From Phaeobacter porticola (GTDB lineage Bacteria; Pseudomonadota; Alphaproteobacteria; Rhodobacterales; Rhodobacteraceae): a DNA stretch of 64,000 nucleotides. A program made the position numbers and the translations under genes. Positions 28,788 through 40,423 of the stretch are shown in pieces. The notes under the pieces were generated by a model that did not search any database, was not told the DNA's origin, and saw nothing but the letters and a program-made list of their open reading frames with translations. The stretch lies in contig NZ_CP016364.1 in the NCBI RefSeq assembly GCF_001888185.1, positions 1,550,001 through 1,614,000 on the forward strand. The letters are read 5' to 3'. Every line of letters starts with the position of its first letter. Within the stretch, counting starts at the first letter, position 1.

Positions 28788-29543
28788 ATGCTCGAAATCA
28801 AAAACCTGCACGTCAAACTTGAAGAAGAGGACAAGCAGATCCTCAAAGGTGTCAACCTCACCGTTGAAGCTGGCAAAGTGCATGCGATCATGGGGCCGAA
28901 CGGCTCTGGCAAGTCGACACTGTCTTATGTGCTGTCCGGTCGCGATGGCTATGAGGTCACCGATGGTGAAGCCTCGCTGGCTGGCGAAGATCTGCTGGAG
29001 ATGGAGCCGGAAGAGCGCGCCGCCGCTGGCGTTTTCCTCGCGTTCCAGTACCCGGTTGAGATCCCCGGTGTTGGCAACATGACATTCCTGCGGACTGCGG
29101 TGAACGCACAGCGCAAGGCCCGTGGCGAAGAAGAACTGAGCGCGTCTGACTTCCTGAAAGAGATCCGCGCCAAGGCAAAAACATTGAAGATCGACGCCGA
29201 TATGCTGAAGCGGCCAGTTAACGTCGGCTTCTCTGGCGGTGAGAAAAAGCGTAACGAAATTCTGCAGATGGCTATGCTTGAGCCCAAAATGTGTATCTTG
29301 GACGAAACCGATTCTGGTCTTGATGTGGATGCGATGAAATTGGTGGCCGAAGGTGTTAACGCGCTGCGCGACGAGGGCCGCGGCTTCCTCGTGATCACCC
29401 ACTATCAGCGTCTTCTGGATCACATCAAACCCGATGTTGTGCACATCATGGCCAATGGTCGCATTGTGAAAACCGGTGGCCCAGAGCTGGCGCTGGAAGT
29501 GGAAAACAACGGGTACGCCGACATTCTGGCAGAGGGTGTGTAA
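28788..29543 (+). CDS. sufC: Fe-S assembly ATPase SufC
   Basis: SufC is the ABC-type ATPase that drives the SufBCD scaffold. It has 251 residues with Walker A GPNGSGKST at 36-44, the Q-loop ALAFQYPVEIPG region (here VFLAFQYPVEIPG), signature GFSGGEKKRNEI, and Walker B ILDETDSGLDVDA. AGGAAAA precedes the ATG. The TAA is immediately followed by the sufD ATG. Confidence 0.97.
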   Translation: MLEIKNLHVKLEEEDKQILKGVNLTVEAGKVHAIMGPNGSGKSTLSYVLSGRDGYEVTDGEASLAGEDLLEMEPEERAAAGVFLAFQYPVEIPGVGNMTFLRTAVNAQRKARGEEELSASDFLKEIRAKAKTLKIDADMLKRPVNVGFSGGEKKRNEILQMAMLEPKMCILDETDSGLDVDAMKLVAEGVNALRDEGRGFLVITHYQRLLDHIKPDVVHIMANGRIVKTGGPELALEVENNGYADILAEGV

Positions 29544-30824
29544 ATGGCGCTTCCTGAAGTAAAACAAAATGAAACCGACGCGCGTCTGGCAACGTTGACG
29601 ATGCCAGACGGCGGTTGCCTGGCCGAGGCACGTCACGCTGCGCTGTCACGGGTACAGACCATGGGGCTGCCCGGTCGTCGTGACGAATATTGGAAATACA
29701 CCCGGCCTGACACTCTGACCGCAGCAGAGGCACCAACAGCCGCCGTGCTGGACAGTGGAGAAGCACCCCTGTTTGACGAATTTGATCGTTTGAAGGTGGT
29801 GTTTGTTGACGGTGTGTTCGACGCGGCTGCCTCGGATGACCTCTCGCTTGAAGGTATCAGCATCGAGCGGATTTCGGATATCTGCGACAAAGATATTCAT
29901 TGGGCCAAGGACTTGTACGGTGTTCTTGAAGCGCGCGGACAAACCCCGGTGGCACGACCACTGGCAGCGCTAAATACCGCGTTTGCGCGGGACGGTGTCG
30001 CCATTCGTGTAACGGGCACGCCGTCAAAACCGGTCAATCTGATTTATCGTCACGCGGCTGAGTCATCAGACGCGATCCTGCACCATGTCATTCGCGTCGA
30101 AACGGGCGCTTCGGCGACCATTCTGGAAAACGGTCCTGCTGCGTCGCGCTTTAACAAATGCATGGAAATTGACCTGGCTGATGGTGCTGCACTGCATCTG
30201 GTGCGCGCGCAGGGCCGCGATCACGAACGCCGTGCCGCAACACATTTGTTTGCACGTCTGAGCACAGAGTCCGTGTTCAAGAGCTTCACGCTGACGGTAA
30301 ACGGTGTTCTGACCCGCAATGAAGCCGTGATTGAACTGACTGGTGATGATGCCGCTGCGCATATTGCAGGTGCCTGTGTTGGCGACGGTGATTTCCATCA
30401 TGACGACACCGTGTTCATCACACATGACGCCGTAAATTGCGAAAGCCGTCAGGTATTCAAGAAGGTGCTGCGCAACGGTGCCACCGGCGTTTTTCAGGGC
30501 AAGATCCTGGTGAAGGAAGGCGCGCAAAAGACTGACGGATATCAGATTTCCCAGTCGTTACTGTTGGACGGTGACAGCCAGTTTCTCGCCAAACCGGAGC
30601 TGGAAATCTATGCTGATGACGTGGTTTGCTCGCACGGATCCACCTCCGGCGCGATTGATGAAGAGGGTCTGTTTTATCTGCGGTCCCGCGGGATCCCGAC
30701 ATCTGAAGCAACCGATCTGCTGACGCTGGCATTTCTTGCCGAGGCCGTCGAGGAGATTGAAGATGCCGATATTGCGGCCAGTGTCGTGGACCGGCTGGAA
30801 GGCTGGCTGGCTCGGCGCCGCTGA
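29544..30824 (+). CDS. sufD: Fe-S assembly protein SufD
   Basis: SufD pairs with SufB on the SufC dimer and is needed for iron acquisition by the scaffold. The 426-residue protein has the family's C-terminal beta-helix and ending: CSHGSTSGAIDEEGLFYLRSRG and then EATDLLTLAFLAE. An N-terminal helical domain includes RRDEYWKYTRPD. It abuts sufC and overlaps the following membrane gene by one base (TGATG). Confidence 0.95.
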   Translation: MALPEVKQNETDARLATLTMPDGGCLAEARHAALSRVQTMGLPGRRDEYWKYTRPDTLTAAEAPTAAVLDSGEAPLFDEFDRLKVVFVDGVFDAAASDDLSLEGISIERISDICDKDIHWAKDLYGVLEARGQTPVARPLAALNTAFARDGVAIRVTGTPSKPVNLIYRHAAESSDAILHHVIRVETGASATILENGPAASRFNKCMEIDLADGAALHLVRAQGRDHERRAATHLFARLSTESVFKSFTLTVNGVLTRNEAVIELTGDDAAAHIAGACVGDGDFHHDDTVFITHDAVNCESRQVFKKVLRNGATGVFQGKILVKEGAQKTDGYQISQSLLLDGDSQFLAKPELEIYADDVVCSHGSTSGAIDEEGLFYLRSRGIPTSEATDLLTLAFLAEAVEEIEDADIAASVVDRLEGWLARRR

Positions 30825-31309
30825 TGTCCGTCACACAGGACATCGTTGCAACCTACATGGGGCCGCGCAAAGTCTTTGCGCGGCGTCTTGCCGTGGGATT
30901 GCGTGAGGATCGGCTGTTGGCGATGCTGATGGCTGGCTGTGCGCTGGCTTTCATCGCGCAGATGCCGGTCCGGGCGCGCGAGGCGCATTTGACGGGGCAG
31001 GAATTAAACATGCTGCTCGGAGGCTCGCTGCTTGCAGTACTCTTTATGGCACCATTGCTGCTTTATGGGGTGGCGTTGCTGGCCCACGCTGTTGCGCGTC
31101 TTTTCCGTGGACAAGGCGACAGCGCCCGGGCGAGGCTGGCATTATTCTGGGCGTTTCTTGCGGCCAGCCCATTTATGTTGCTCAATGGGCTCGTGGCCGG
31201 TTTCATAGGATCTGGACCTGAGTTGACGCTTGTTGGCGGATTATGGTTTGTCCTGTTTCTATGGTTCTGGGGGAGCGGCATGGTTCAATCCTACTGGGCA
31301 AAAACATGA
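30824..31309 (+). CDS. Yip1-type membrane protein (first of two)
   Basis: The 161-residue inner-membrane protein has about four helices (near residues 32-48, 63-88, 101-125 and 132-155) and resembles the bacterial YIP1 domain proteins found in Roseobacter suf operons. It is coupled to sufD (TGATG) and to the next gene (ATGA). No function is known. A role in anchoring Suf or in iron transport is conceivable, but nothing in the sequence shows it. Confidence 0.78.
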   Translation: MSVTQDIVATYMGPRKVFARRLAVGLREDRLLAMLMAGCALAFIAQMPVRAREAHLTGQELNMLLGGSLLAVLFMAPLLLYGVALLAHAVARLFRGQGDSARARLALFWAFLAASPFMLLNGLVAGFIGSGPELTLVGGLWFVLFLWFWGSGMVQSYWAKT

Positions 31310-31890
31310 TTATATATCAACAGCTTGTTGGGCTTACTTTTCGTGCTCCAACTCAGGCTGCGCGATTGATACTATCATTTCGCTGGCCGCGCGAAGCGCT
31401 ATTTTTGGCGTTGATGTTGACGGCTGTGCTAAACAGCTTGATCCTGGAGCTGGCGGATATACTGATGCCGACTGCCGGCGTCAGCGTCATGGAACAGGTT
31501 CCGGCGTTGGCCTATGCTGGCGCCGTATTCGGACTGCACCTGTGTTCCACCCTCGTTATGACCTGGACCGGCCGATGGATTGGTGGGCAGGGGGGCTTCT
31601 TTGATATTCTGGCGGTGACGATTTGGCTCAACGTGGTGCAAATTGCTCTGCTCGTTGCGGTGGTTCTGTTACATCTCGTGATGCCCTTGGCGGCGTCCCT
31701 TGTCGCGCTGGTGACGAATTTCGTCATGCTGGCGATTTTTCTGGTGTTCATTAAAGAGGCGCATAAGTTTACCTCTATCTGGCGATCCATCGGGACCGTG
31801 GTTATGTCAGCGATTGTTGTCGTGCTTCTTCTTACCTTGCTATTGGGAGCTCAGGCTCCTGCGCTATTGGGACTTCCTGACCATGTATGA
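31306..31890 (+). CDS. Yip1-type membrane protein (second of two)
   Basis: The 194-residue protein (start MIIYQQLVGLTFRAPTQAAR at 31306, overlapping the previous stop) has five or so membrane helices and the short N-terminal amphipathic start typical of YIP1-domain proteins. It overlaps sufS by 8 bp. It may form a pair with its upstream neighbour. Function unknown. Confidence 0.8.
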   Translation: MIIYQQLVGLTFRAPTQAARLILSFRWPREALFLALMLTAVLNSLILELADILMPTAGVSVMEQVPALAYAGAVFGLHLCSTLVMTWTGRWIGGQGGFFDILAVTIWLNVVQIALLVAVVLLHLVMPLAASLVALVTNFVMLAIFLVFIKEAHKFTSIWRSIGTVVMSAIVVVLLLTLLLGAQAPALLGLPDHV

Positions 31891-33103
31891 TGTCGAAAAG
31901 ATCCGTGCCGATTTCCCGATCCTGTCACGGCAGGTGAACGGCAAACCATTGACCTATCTGGACAATGGTGCATCAGCGCAGAAACCCCAGATGGTTATCG
32001 ACGCCATCACCCGTGCGTATGCTGAAGAATATTCAAATGTTCACAGGGGGTTGCACTACCTTTCGAACCTGGCGACAGAGCGGTATGAAACCGTGCGCGG
32101 CACCATCGCGCGGTTTCTCAATGCTGCGGATGAAAATCATATCGTCATGAATTCGGGCACCACCGAGGGCATCAATACCATTGCCTATGGTTGGGCCATG
32201 CCGCGGCTGCAATCCGGGGACGAGATCATCCTAAGTGTGATGGAGCATCACGCAAACATCGTGCCCTGGCATTTCCTGCGCGAGCGTCAGGGCGTTGTAC
32301 TGAAATGGGTTGAAACAGCCGCCGATGGCAGCCTTGACCCGCAGGCGGTGCTTGACGCGATCGGGCCAAAGACAAAGCTGATTGCAATCACCCAGTGTTC
32401 GAACGTCTTAGGCACCATTGTTGATGTCAAAACCATCTGTCATGAAGCCCGCGAGCGTGGGGTGGCAGTACTGGTTGATGGCTCGCAGGGGGCAGTTCAT
32501 ATGCCCGTCGATGTGCAGGACATCGGCTGCGATTTCTACGCGATCACGGGCCACAAGCTGTATGGCCCGTCGTCTTCGGGTGCGATTTATATTCGGCCTG
32601 AGCGTATGGCGGAAATGCGTCCCTTCATGGGCGGCGGCGATATGATCAAGGAGGTCGCGCGCGACCAGGTGATATATAATGATGCGCCAATGAAGTTCGA
32701 AGCGGGCACACCTGGGATCGTCCAGATGATCGGCCTGGGTGTTGCACTGGACTACATGATGGACATCGGCATGGAGAACATCGCAGAGCATGAGGCCGCG
32801 CTGAAGGACTATACGACCGAGCGACTAGCAGGTTTAAACTGGGTAAACGTTCAGGGGCAAAGTGCTGATAAGGCGGCGATTTTCAGTTTTACGCTTGAAG
32901 GCGCCGCGCACGCGCATGATATCTCGACCATCCTGGATAAAAAGGGCGTTGCAGTGCGCGCCGGTCAACATTGTGCCGGGCCGTTGATGGACCATTTGGG
33001 CGTTGCTGCGACCTGCCGTGCTTCCTTTGGCCTGTATAACACCAAGGAAGAGGTTGACGTGCTGGTTGATGCTCTGGAACTGGCGCATGAGCTGTTCGCC
33101 TAA
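31883..33103 (+). CDS. sufS: Cysteine desulfurase SufS
   Basis: SufS is the PLP-dependent group II cysteine desulfurase. The ATG at 31883 gives 406 residues beginning MYDVEKIRADFPILSR, as in the family. PLP-binding Lys225 lies in ITGHKLYGPSSSG, and catalytic Cys364 in RAGQHCAGPLM. Group II enzymes need a sulfur-accepting partner (SufE or SufU); none is encoded in this operon. It closes the suf operon. Confidence 0.96.
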   Translation: MYDVEKIRADFPILSRQVNGKPLTYLDNGASAQKPQMVIDAITRAYAEEYSNVHRGLHYLSNLATERYETVRGTIARFLNAADENHIVMNSGTTEGINTIAYGWAMPRLQSGDEIILSVMEHHANIVPWHFLRERQGVVLKWVETAADGSLDPQAVLDAIGPKTKLIAITQCSNVLGTIVDVKTICHEARERGVAVLVDGSQGAVHMPVDVQDIGCDFYAITGHKLYGPSSSGAIYIRPERMAEMRPFMGGGDMIKEVARDQVIYNDAPMKFEAGTPGIVQMIGLGVALDYMMDIGMENIAEHEAALKDYTTERLAGLNWVNVQGQSADKAAIFSFTLEGAAHAHDISTILDKKGVAVRAGQHCAGPLMDHLGVAATCRASFGLYNTKEEVDVLVDALELAHELFA

Positions 33104-33261
33104 GCACGATTTGGCGTTCAGACTGACATAGAGATGTCGATTTCCTGATGCAACGTGACCAGTTGATCACCCGGTTTTAGGGCTGGGTAATCTATCAAAG
33201 TCTATGGTGATAAGCATCTCCCACGCGATCCTGCTCTGGTATCATAGCGGGATCGCAAACG

Positions 33262-34914
33262 TCACGCCTTGTTTTGTGATGTCTTGTAGATCGCTCGAAG
33301 AACTTCTTCGAAGTCTTTTGCCCAACTTTTGGTGTCAAAGAGCGGGAGTGCGTAGCGGTTTTCATCAAGGTGTCTCTTAAGCCGACGCATTTCCTCAGGG
33401 TCTTTTGCCAGACTGACGGCCTTGTCGATGAAGTGTTTTTCCGACGTCACAGATAGTTCCGCAAGATTTGCGGCATTGAGTATGCTTGTCGCTACCCGCG
33501 CGGAAAACTGTTTGCCGTAGATGGTAAGAATTGGAACACCTGCCCACAGCGCGTCTGACGCCGTTGTGTGGGCATTGTAACTGAAGCAATCAAGACAAAG
33601 ATCGACCTGTGCAATCCTGTCTAGATGTTCCGCCTGAGGTACCACCGTACATGGTATTATCCGCTCTGGGTTGACCCCAAGAGCGCGCGCTTTTTCGAAT
33701 ATAGCGGCCGAGTTGTCTTCCATACCGGTGTAGAATAGCAAAACTGAGTCTGGCGCACGTTTCAGGATTTTCATCCAGGCCGCGAACTCGCGCGGACCGA
33801 CTTTGTAGGTGTTGTTCAAATTTGCAAAGACGAACTTGTCGTCCGGGAGACCATAGCGTGATCGGCTGTTTTCAGGTTTTGGAAGATATCGACAATTGCT
33901 GTTTGGCTGGTAACAGGTCGGCATTCTAACGATGTCTTCACTGTAAAATTGATCGTCTTCTTTGGGTACGGTGATGTTATCTGCGATCATATAGTCCATT
34001 TCGGCCATTCCAGATGTCCCTGGAAAACCTAGAAACGACACCTGAGCCGGGGCAGCCCGGAATGCGAATATCTCTTGCTTTGCATCGGTGGTGTCGCCTT
34101 TCAGGTCAACCGCGATGTCGACTTTGTCTTCAATCGCCAGTCGAGCGATTTCTTGAGCTGTCAGCCGCGACACATCCCGATATAGGTCGGCAAATTCCTT
34201 TATGAATCTATATTGTCGTGACTGTTCGCGCGGTTTGATGTCGTAGACAAAAAACTGGAATAGATCCCGATCATGCGCTTTGAGTGCGCCTTCGAAGAGA
34301 TGCATCGTTGCATGTTCGTGAAAGTCGCTGGAGAAATATCCAACTCGTATCTTTTCGCCTGGTGGGTGCGGTGGCACGGAGTTACCCGCAGAGCGCGGTG
34401 CCCGCGCATAGGCATTGTTAAGCTGTACCTGTGGATCATCTGTATAGGCAAGCAGCGCCAGGGGGTCGAAGGTGTGATCGTTCTGGAGAATTCGCTGAAT
34501 TGTGGACTCCTCCTGCTTTTTATCTTCCCAAGATAGAAATTGTCTTCGAAGCCGCATGATCAACGGCAGTGCAATAGGGTTGTTTGGGTCGACAGAAAGG
34601 GCGGCCTCCAGCATTTTAAGCGCATCCCTGTCAAACCCACCGTCTTTCAGGCGTGACCCAAGCGCGGCTATGAAAACCGAATTTGTCGGCGCGAGTGAGA
34701 GGGCTTTCGTCTGTAGCTTAATCGCGTCTTGAATGCGCCCAGATTGGGACGCAACAATCTCCGCAAGATAATGATAGCTGAGCGCCGTCTCACCTTCGCG
34801 TTCAATCGAACTGCGCATCACTGTTTCAGCTTGCGGAAATTCGCCGTTTCTCATCAGCAAGACAGCGCGGTCGTACATTGGGCTGTCAAAACTCTTTGGG
34901 AATGCAATGGTCAC
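33262..34914 (-). CDS. TPR-containing O-GlcNAc transferase-like glycosyltransferase
   Basis: The 550-residue protein has N-terminal TPR-like helices (about residues 10-150) and a GT41-type catalytic region: RVGYFSSDFHEHATMHL, DLKGDTTDAKQEIFAFR, LGFPGTSGMAEMDY, FVFANLNNTYKVGP and a late ISAR-like block. Bacterial homologues glycosylate proteins, including flagellins and adhesins, or N-linked sites. I choose the GTG at 34914, as AGGAG lies 7 bases upstream; the frame to 35046 has no such site. Codon use looks less GC-rich than its neighbours, so it may be acquired. The target is unknown. Confidence 0.85.
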   Translation of the reverse strand: MTIAFPKSFDSPMYDRAVLLMRNGEFPQAETVMRSSIEREGETALSYHYLAEIVASQSGRIQDAIKLQTKALSLAPTNSVFIAALGSRLKDGGFDRDALKMLEAALSVDPNNPIALPLIMRLRRQFLSWEDKKQEESTIQRILQNDHTFDPLALLAYTDDPQVQLNNAYARAPRSAGNSVPPHPPGEKIRVGYFSSDFHEHATMHLFEGALKAHDRDLFQFFVYDIKPREQSRQYRFIKEFADLYRDVSRLTAQEIARLAIEDKVDIAVDLKGDTTDAKQEIFAFRAAPAQVSFLGFPGTSGMAEMDYMIADNITVPKEDDQFYSEDIVRMPTCYQPNSNCRYLPKPENSRSRYGLPDDKFVFANLNNTYKVGPREFAAWMKILKRAPDSVLLFYTGMEDNSAAIFEKARALGVNPERIIPCTVVPQAEHLDRIAQVDLCLDCFSYNAHTTASDALWAGVPILTIYGKQFSARVATSILNAANLAELSVTSEKHFIDKAVSLAKDPEEMRRLKRHLDENRYALPLFDTKSWAKDFEEVLRAIYKTSQNKA

Positions 34915-35152
34915 AACGCAGCTCCTCCCCTTGTTCCCCTTGTTTTTATTCAAAATACTTAAGAAACCGTGAGTATCAGCGGGATAATGCTGCTCAGTTG
35001 TGCTGCGGTATTCTTTGGGTGACTGACCGGCGTGTCTACGCGCCAATCCCGATAAAGGCCGGCGTGTACGGTCTTTTGGTATAGAGTCTACCTAAAAGAA
35101 AATGCACTATCCCCTTGGAATTTTTGATCTTTCACAAATTTCAGGGGGATAG

Positions 35153-35242
35153 TGGCGGAGAGACAGGGATTCGAACCCTGGGAACCCGTGAAGGCTCAAC
35201 GGTTTTCGAGACCGCCCCGTTCGACCACTCCGGCACCTCTCC
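35153..35242 (-). tRNA. tRNA-Ser (anticodon CGA)
   Basis: On the minus strand the 90-nt gene has acceptor GGAGAGG pairing with its 3' partner, a D arm CCGGAGTGGTCGAACGG, the anticodon loop CTCGAAA, a long variable arm of class II type, GGTTCGAATCC in the T arm, and an encoded CCA. It reads UCG serine codons. Confidence 0.97.
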
Positions 35243-35361
35243 GCGAGTGGTGAGAGGCCGTTTAAAGCGGAATTTCAGCACGCGCAAGGGGGATTTGGCC
35301 CTTCCTGCAAGAAATTAGATTTTTGATTGTCTCGGGGCGGAAAACGCTTAGATTTTCAGGC

Positions 35362-36213
35362 ATGATACAGCTCAAAACTCTCCGCACAGTCGTGATGCAA
35401 TCGCTCTTTGGCTTTGTTTTTGCATCGGTTTCTGCATTCTCCGGGGCACAGGCCGCGGATCGTGACAGGGTGATAGCGTTCCTGGAAACCACTGGATTTG
35501 ACGTGGCGCTGGACAGTATCGCGCTGTCGGCTGAAATGGCACCGGATATGTTGGGCATTGATGCCGGTGATTTTGGCGCGGCCTGGGTGCGCCTGTCGCA
35601 AGACGTATTTGACCTGACGGAGATGCGCGAAGTTGCTCTTGGCATTCTGGAGGAAACGCTGGAAGAGGATGTCCTTGCCCATGCGGCGGAATTCTACGCC
35701 AGCCCATTGGGCGCGCGGCTGGTGGCAGCCGAAAACGCGTCGCATCTGGTTGAGGACGACGAGACCAAGCAGCAGGCAGGTTTGCGTATTATCTCGGATC
35801 TGGTGACAGAGGGGAGCGAGCGACCTCAGCTGTTTCAGCGCATGGGGCAGGCGATTGACGCGGATGGCACTGGTGTGAAGGCGATTCAAGAGATCCAGTT
35901 CCGCTTTCTTATGGCTGCCAGTGCGGCGGGCGTTATTGACCTGCAATTGGATGCAGATGGACTGCGCGCCTTTATGAAGGATCAGGAAGCTTCAACCCAA
36001 ATGGCTATGCAGGCGGCTGGTATGGCGGGCAATGCCTACACTTATCAGGGCTTCAGCGATGCAGAGATCTTGACCTATATCGAAGCGTTGGAACATCCGA
36101 TGATGCAGCGGGTCTATGAATTGTTGAACGCGGTAACCTTTGAAATCACCGCCAGCCGGTTCGAGATACTGGCCTATCGTCTGCAAGATCTCGCGCCCGC
36201 GCAGGATCTGTGA
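35362..36213 (+). CDS. Exported DUF2059-type protein
   Basis: The 283-residue protein has an N-terminal signal peptide (hydrophobic stretch FGFVFASVSAFSG with cleavage after AQA). The mature part is helical with two DUF2059-like segments, one around EEDVLAHAAEFYASPLGARL and one around GFSDAEILTYIEALEHPMM. DUF2059 proteins are periplasmic with unknown function. Start at 35362 is one of several possible (35323, 35395); it best places the signal peptide. It is transcribed alone upstream of rplU. Confidence 0.75.
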   Translation: MIQLKTLRTVVMQSLFGFVFASVSAFSGAQAADRDRVIAFLETTGFDVALDSIALSAEMAPDMLGIDAGDFGAAWVRLSQDVFDLTEMREVALGILEETLEEDVLAHAAEFYASPLGARLVAAENASHLVEDDETKQQAGLRIISDLVTEGSERPQLFQRMGQAIDADGTGVKAIQEIQFRFLMAASAAGVIDLQLDADGLRAFMKDQEASTQMAMQAAGMAGNAYTYQGFSDAEILTYIEALEHPMMQRVYELLNAVTFEITASRFEILAYRLQDLAPAQDL

Positions 36214-36494
36214 TGCTTGTGCTGTGCGTCGGGCTAGGGCGTCACCTGTCGCGGTCCTAAGGGCGGTATGCAAGATCCGCCGGACCCGCATTGAACGGCG
36301 CCGCCAATAGGGTTGACAGACCCGCCAATTCGCCGCATAAGCCCGCATCCCGGCCCGGACTCTCTGCGCCGGGGTTTATTTGTCATACGCCCCAAGATGG
36401 GCGCGCTGTTCGAGGTGGCCTTGGGCCAAAACACCTAATGTATCGCAAGATGCTGCCGGGACCGTAGGACGCGGGTAGAAAAGGAAAGACGCAT
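36214..36494 (+). promoter_or_regulatory. Upstream region and leader of rplU-rpmA
   Basis: No gene lies here. A good promoter is seen: TTGACA at 36313-36318, then 17 bp, then CATAAG at 36336-36341, about 155 bp before rplU. The GC-rich transcribed leader could fold, and L21 operons are sometimes feedback-controlled at such leaders, but no known leader motif was recognised. Confidence 0.5.
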
Positions 36495-37088
36495 ATGTTT
36501 GCGGTCCTCAAAACCGGCGGCAAGCAGTACAAAGTTCAGGCCGGCGATATGCTGCGCGTGGAAAAATTGGCTGCTGATGCTGGCGAAACAATCCAGTTCA
36601 ACGACATTCTGATGCTTGGTGGTGATACACCGGTTGTGGGTGTGCCCTTTGTAGATGGTGCTGCGGTTCAGGCCGAAGTGGTCGATCAGATCAAAGGCGA
36701 GAAGGTTATTCACTTTGTGAAGCGCCGTCGTAAGCACTCCTCCAAGCGCACCAAGGGTCACCGTCAGAAGCTGACTTTGGTCAAGATCACTGAGATCCTG
36801 GCCTCCGGCGCTGACAAATCCGGCGTAAAAGCTGCAAGTGGCCAGGGCGATGCACCTGCTGCTGCCAAAGCTGCTCCGGCTGCAAAAAAGGCTGCGCCTG
36901 CTGCTTCTGGTGATGATCTCACCGAGCTGACCGGTGTTGGACCCGCTGCTGCCAAGAAACTGGAAGAAGCCGGTCTGACCAGCTTTGCCCAGATCGCAGC
37001 CTTGTCGGATGCTGACATTGCTGCTATCGACGCGGTCAAAGTGAAGCCCGAATGGGTTGAGCAGGCCAAAGATTTGGCTAAAGGCTAA
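36495..37088 (+). CDS. rplU: Ribosomal protein L21 with a C-terminal helix-hairpin-helix extension
   Basis: Residues 1 to about 105 are a standard L21 ([18 protein letters not shown], then [17 protein letters not shown]), which binds 23S rRNA in the large subunit. The protein continues to 197 residues: an Ala/Lys/Pro-rich linker (about 112-137) and a compact domain with [16 protein letters not shown], the helix-hairpin-helix form seen in DNA- and RNA-binding proteins. E. coli L21 has 103 residues. The extension is in frame, with codon use like the core, and is likely a normal Rhodobacterales feature. Confidence 0.96.
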   Translation: MFAVLKTGGKQYKVQAGDMLRVEKLAADAGETIQFNDILMLGGDTPVVGVPFVDGAAVQAEVVDQIKGEKVIHFVKRRRKHSSKRTKGHRQKLTLVKITEILASGADKSGVKAASGQGDAPAAAKAAPAAKKAAPAASGDDLTELTGVGPAAAKKLEEAGLTSFAQIAALSDADIAAIDAVKVKPEWVEQAKDLAKG

Positions 37089-37099
37089 GGAGATAGACA

Positions 37100-37369
37100 A
37101 TGGCACATAAGAAAGCTGGTGGTTCCTCACGTAACGGCCGCGACTCAGCCGGTCGCCGCCTTGGCGTGAAACTCTATGGTGGCCAAGCGGCCATCTCTGG
37201 CAACATCATCGTACGTCAGCGCGGCACCAAGTTTTGGCCGGGCGAAGGCGTTGGTCTGGGCAAAGATCACACCATCTTTGCAACGACTGACGGTGCTGTA
37301 ACGTTCCATAAGGGCCTTAAGGGCCGCACCTTTATTTCGGTTCTGCCAGTGGCGGAGGCCGCTGAATAA
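37100..37369 (+). CDS. rpmA: Ribosomal protein L27
   Basis: The 89-residue protein begins [20 protein letters not shown], whose N-terminus reaches the peptidyl-transferase centre, and has the family's [11 protein letters not shown] block. It follows rplU by 11 bases with AAGGAGATAG as ribosome-binding site, and is followed by a strong terminator. Confidence 0.98.
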   Translation: MAHKKAGGSSRNGRDSAGRRLGVKLYGGQAAISGNIIVRQRGTKFWPGEGVGLGKDHTIFATTDGAVTFHKGLKGRTFISVLPVAEAAE

Positions 37370-37397
37370 GCCGAACCCATAAGGTGAGACACAATAG

Positions 37398-37427
37398 GGG
37401 ATCGGCGGTACCGCCGGTCCCTTTTTT
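37398..37427 (+). terminator. Terminator of rplU-rpmA
   Basis: An 11-bp stem (GGGATCGGCGG with CCGCCGGTCCC, one G-T pair) with a 2-base centre is followed by six T residues. Confidence 0.88.
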
Positions 37428-37572
37428 CATTTTTCGCAATTCTTGGCGAAATTCCCTAACCAGATGTCAACCGTTCTGCCCTATGGCAGGATCCCATGAC
37501 ACTCCGTTAAGGCCCAGTCGTTTGATCCGGATCAAAGATCCGGTGTTGGTATTGTTCGAGAGGAGCAAGGGC

Positions 37573-40350
<2,778 letters not shown>

Positions 40351-40423
40351 CTGCAATCCATGTTAGGGCTGACCCCGCCTGACCACCAGATGTGTCAAAA
40401 GGGGCTACAAAGGGTTTCAACGA

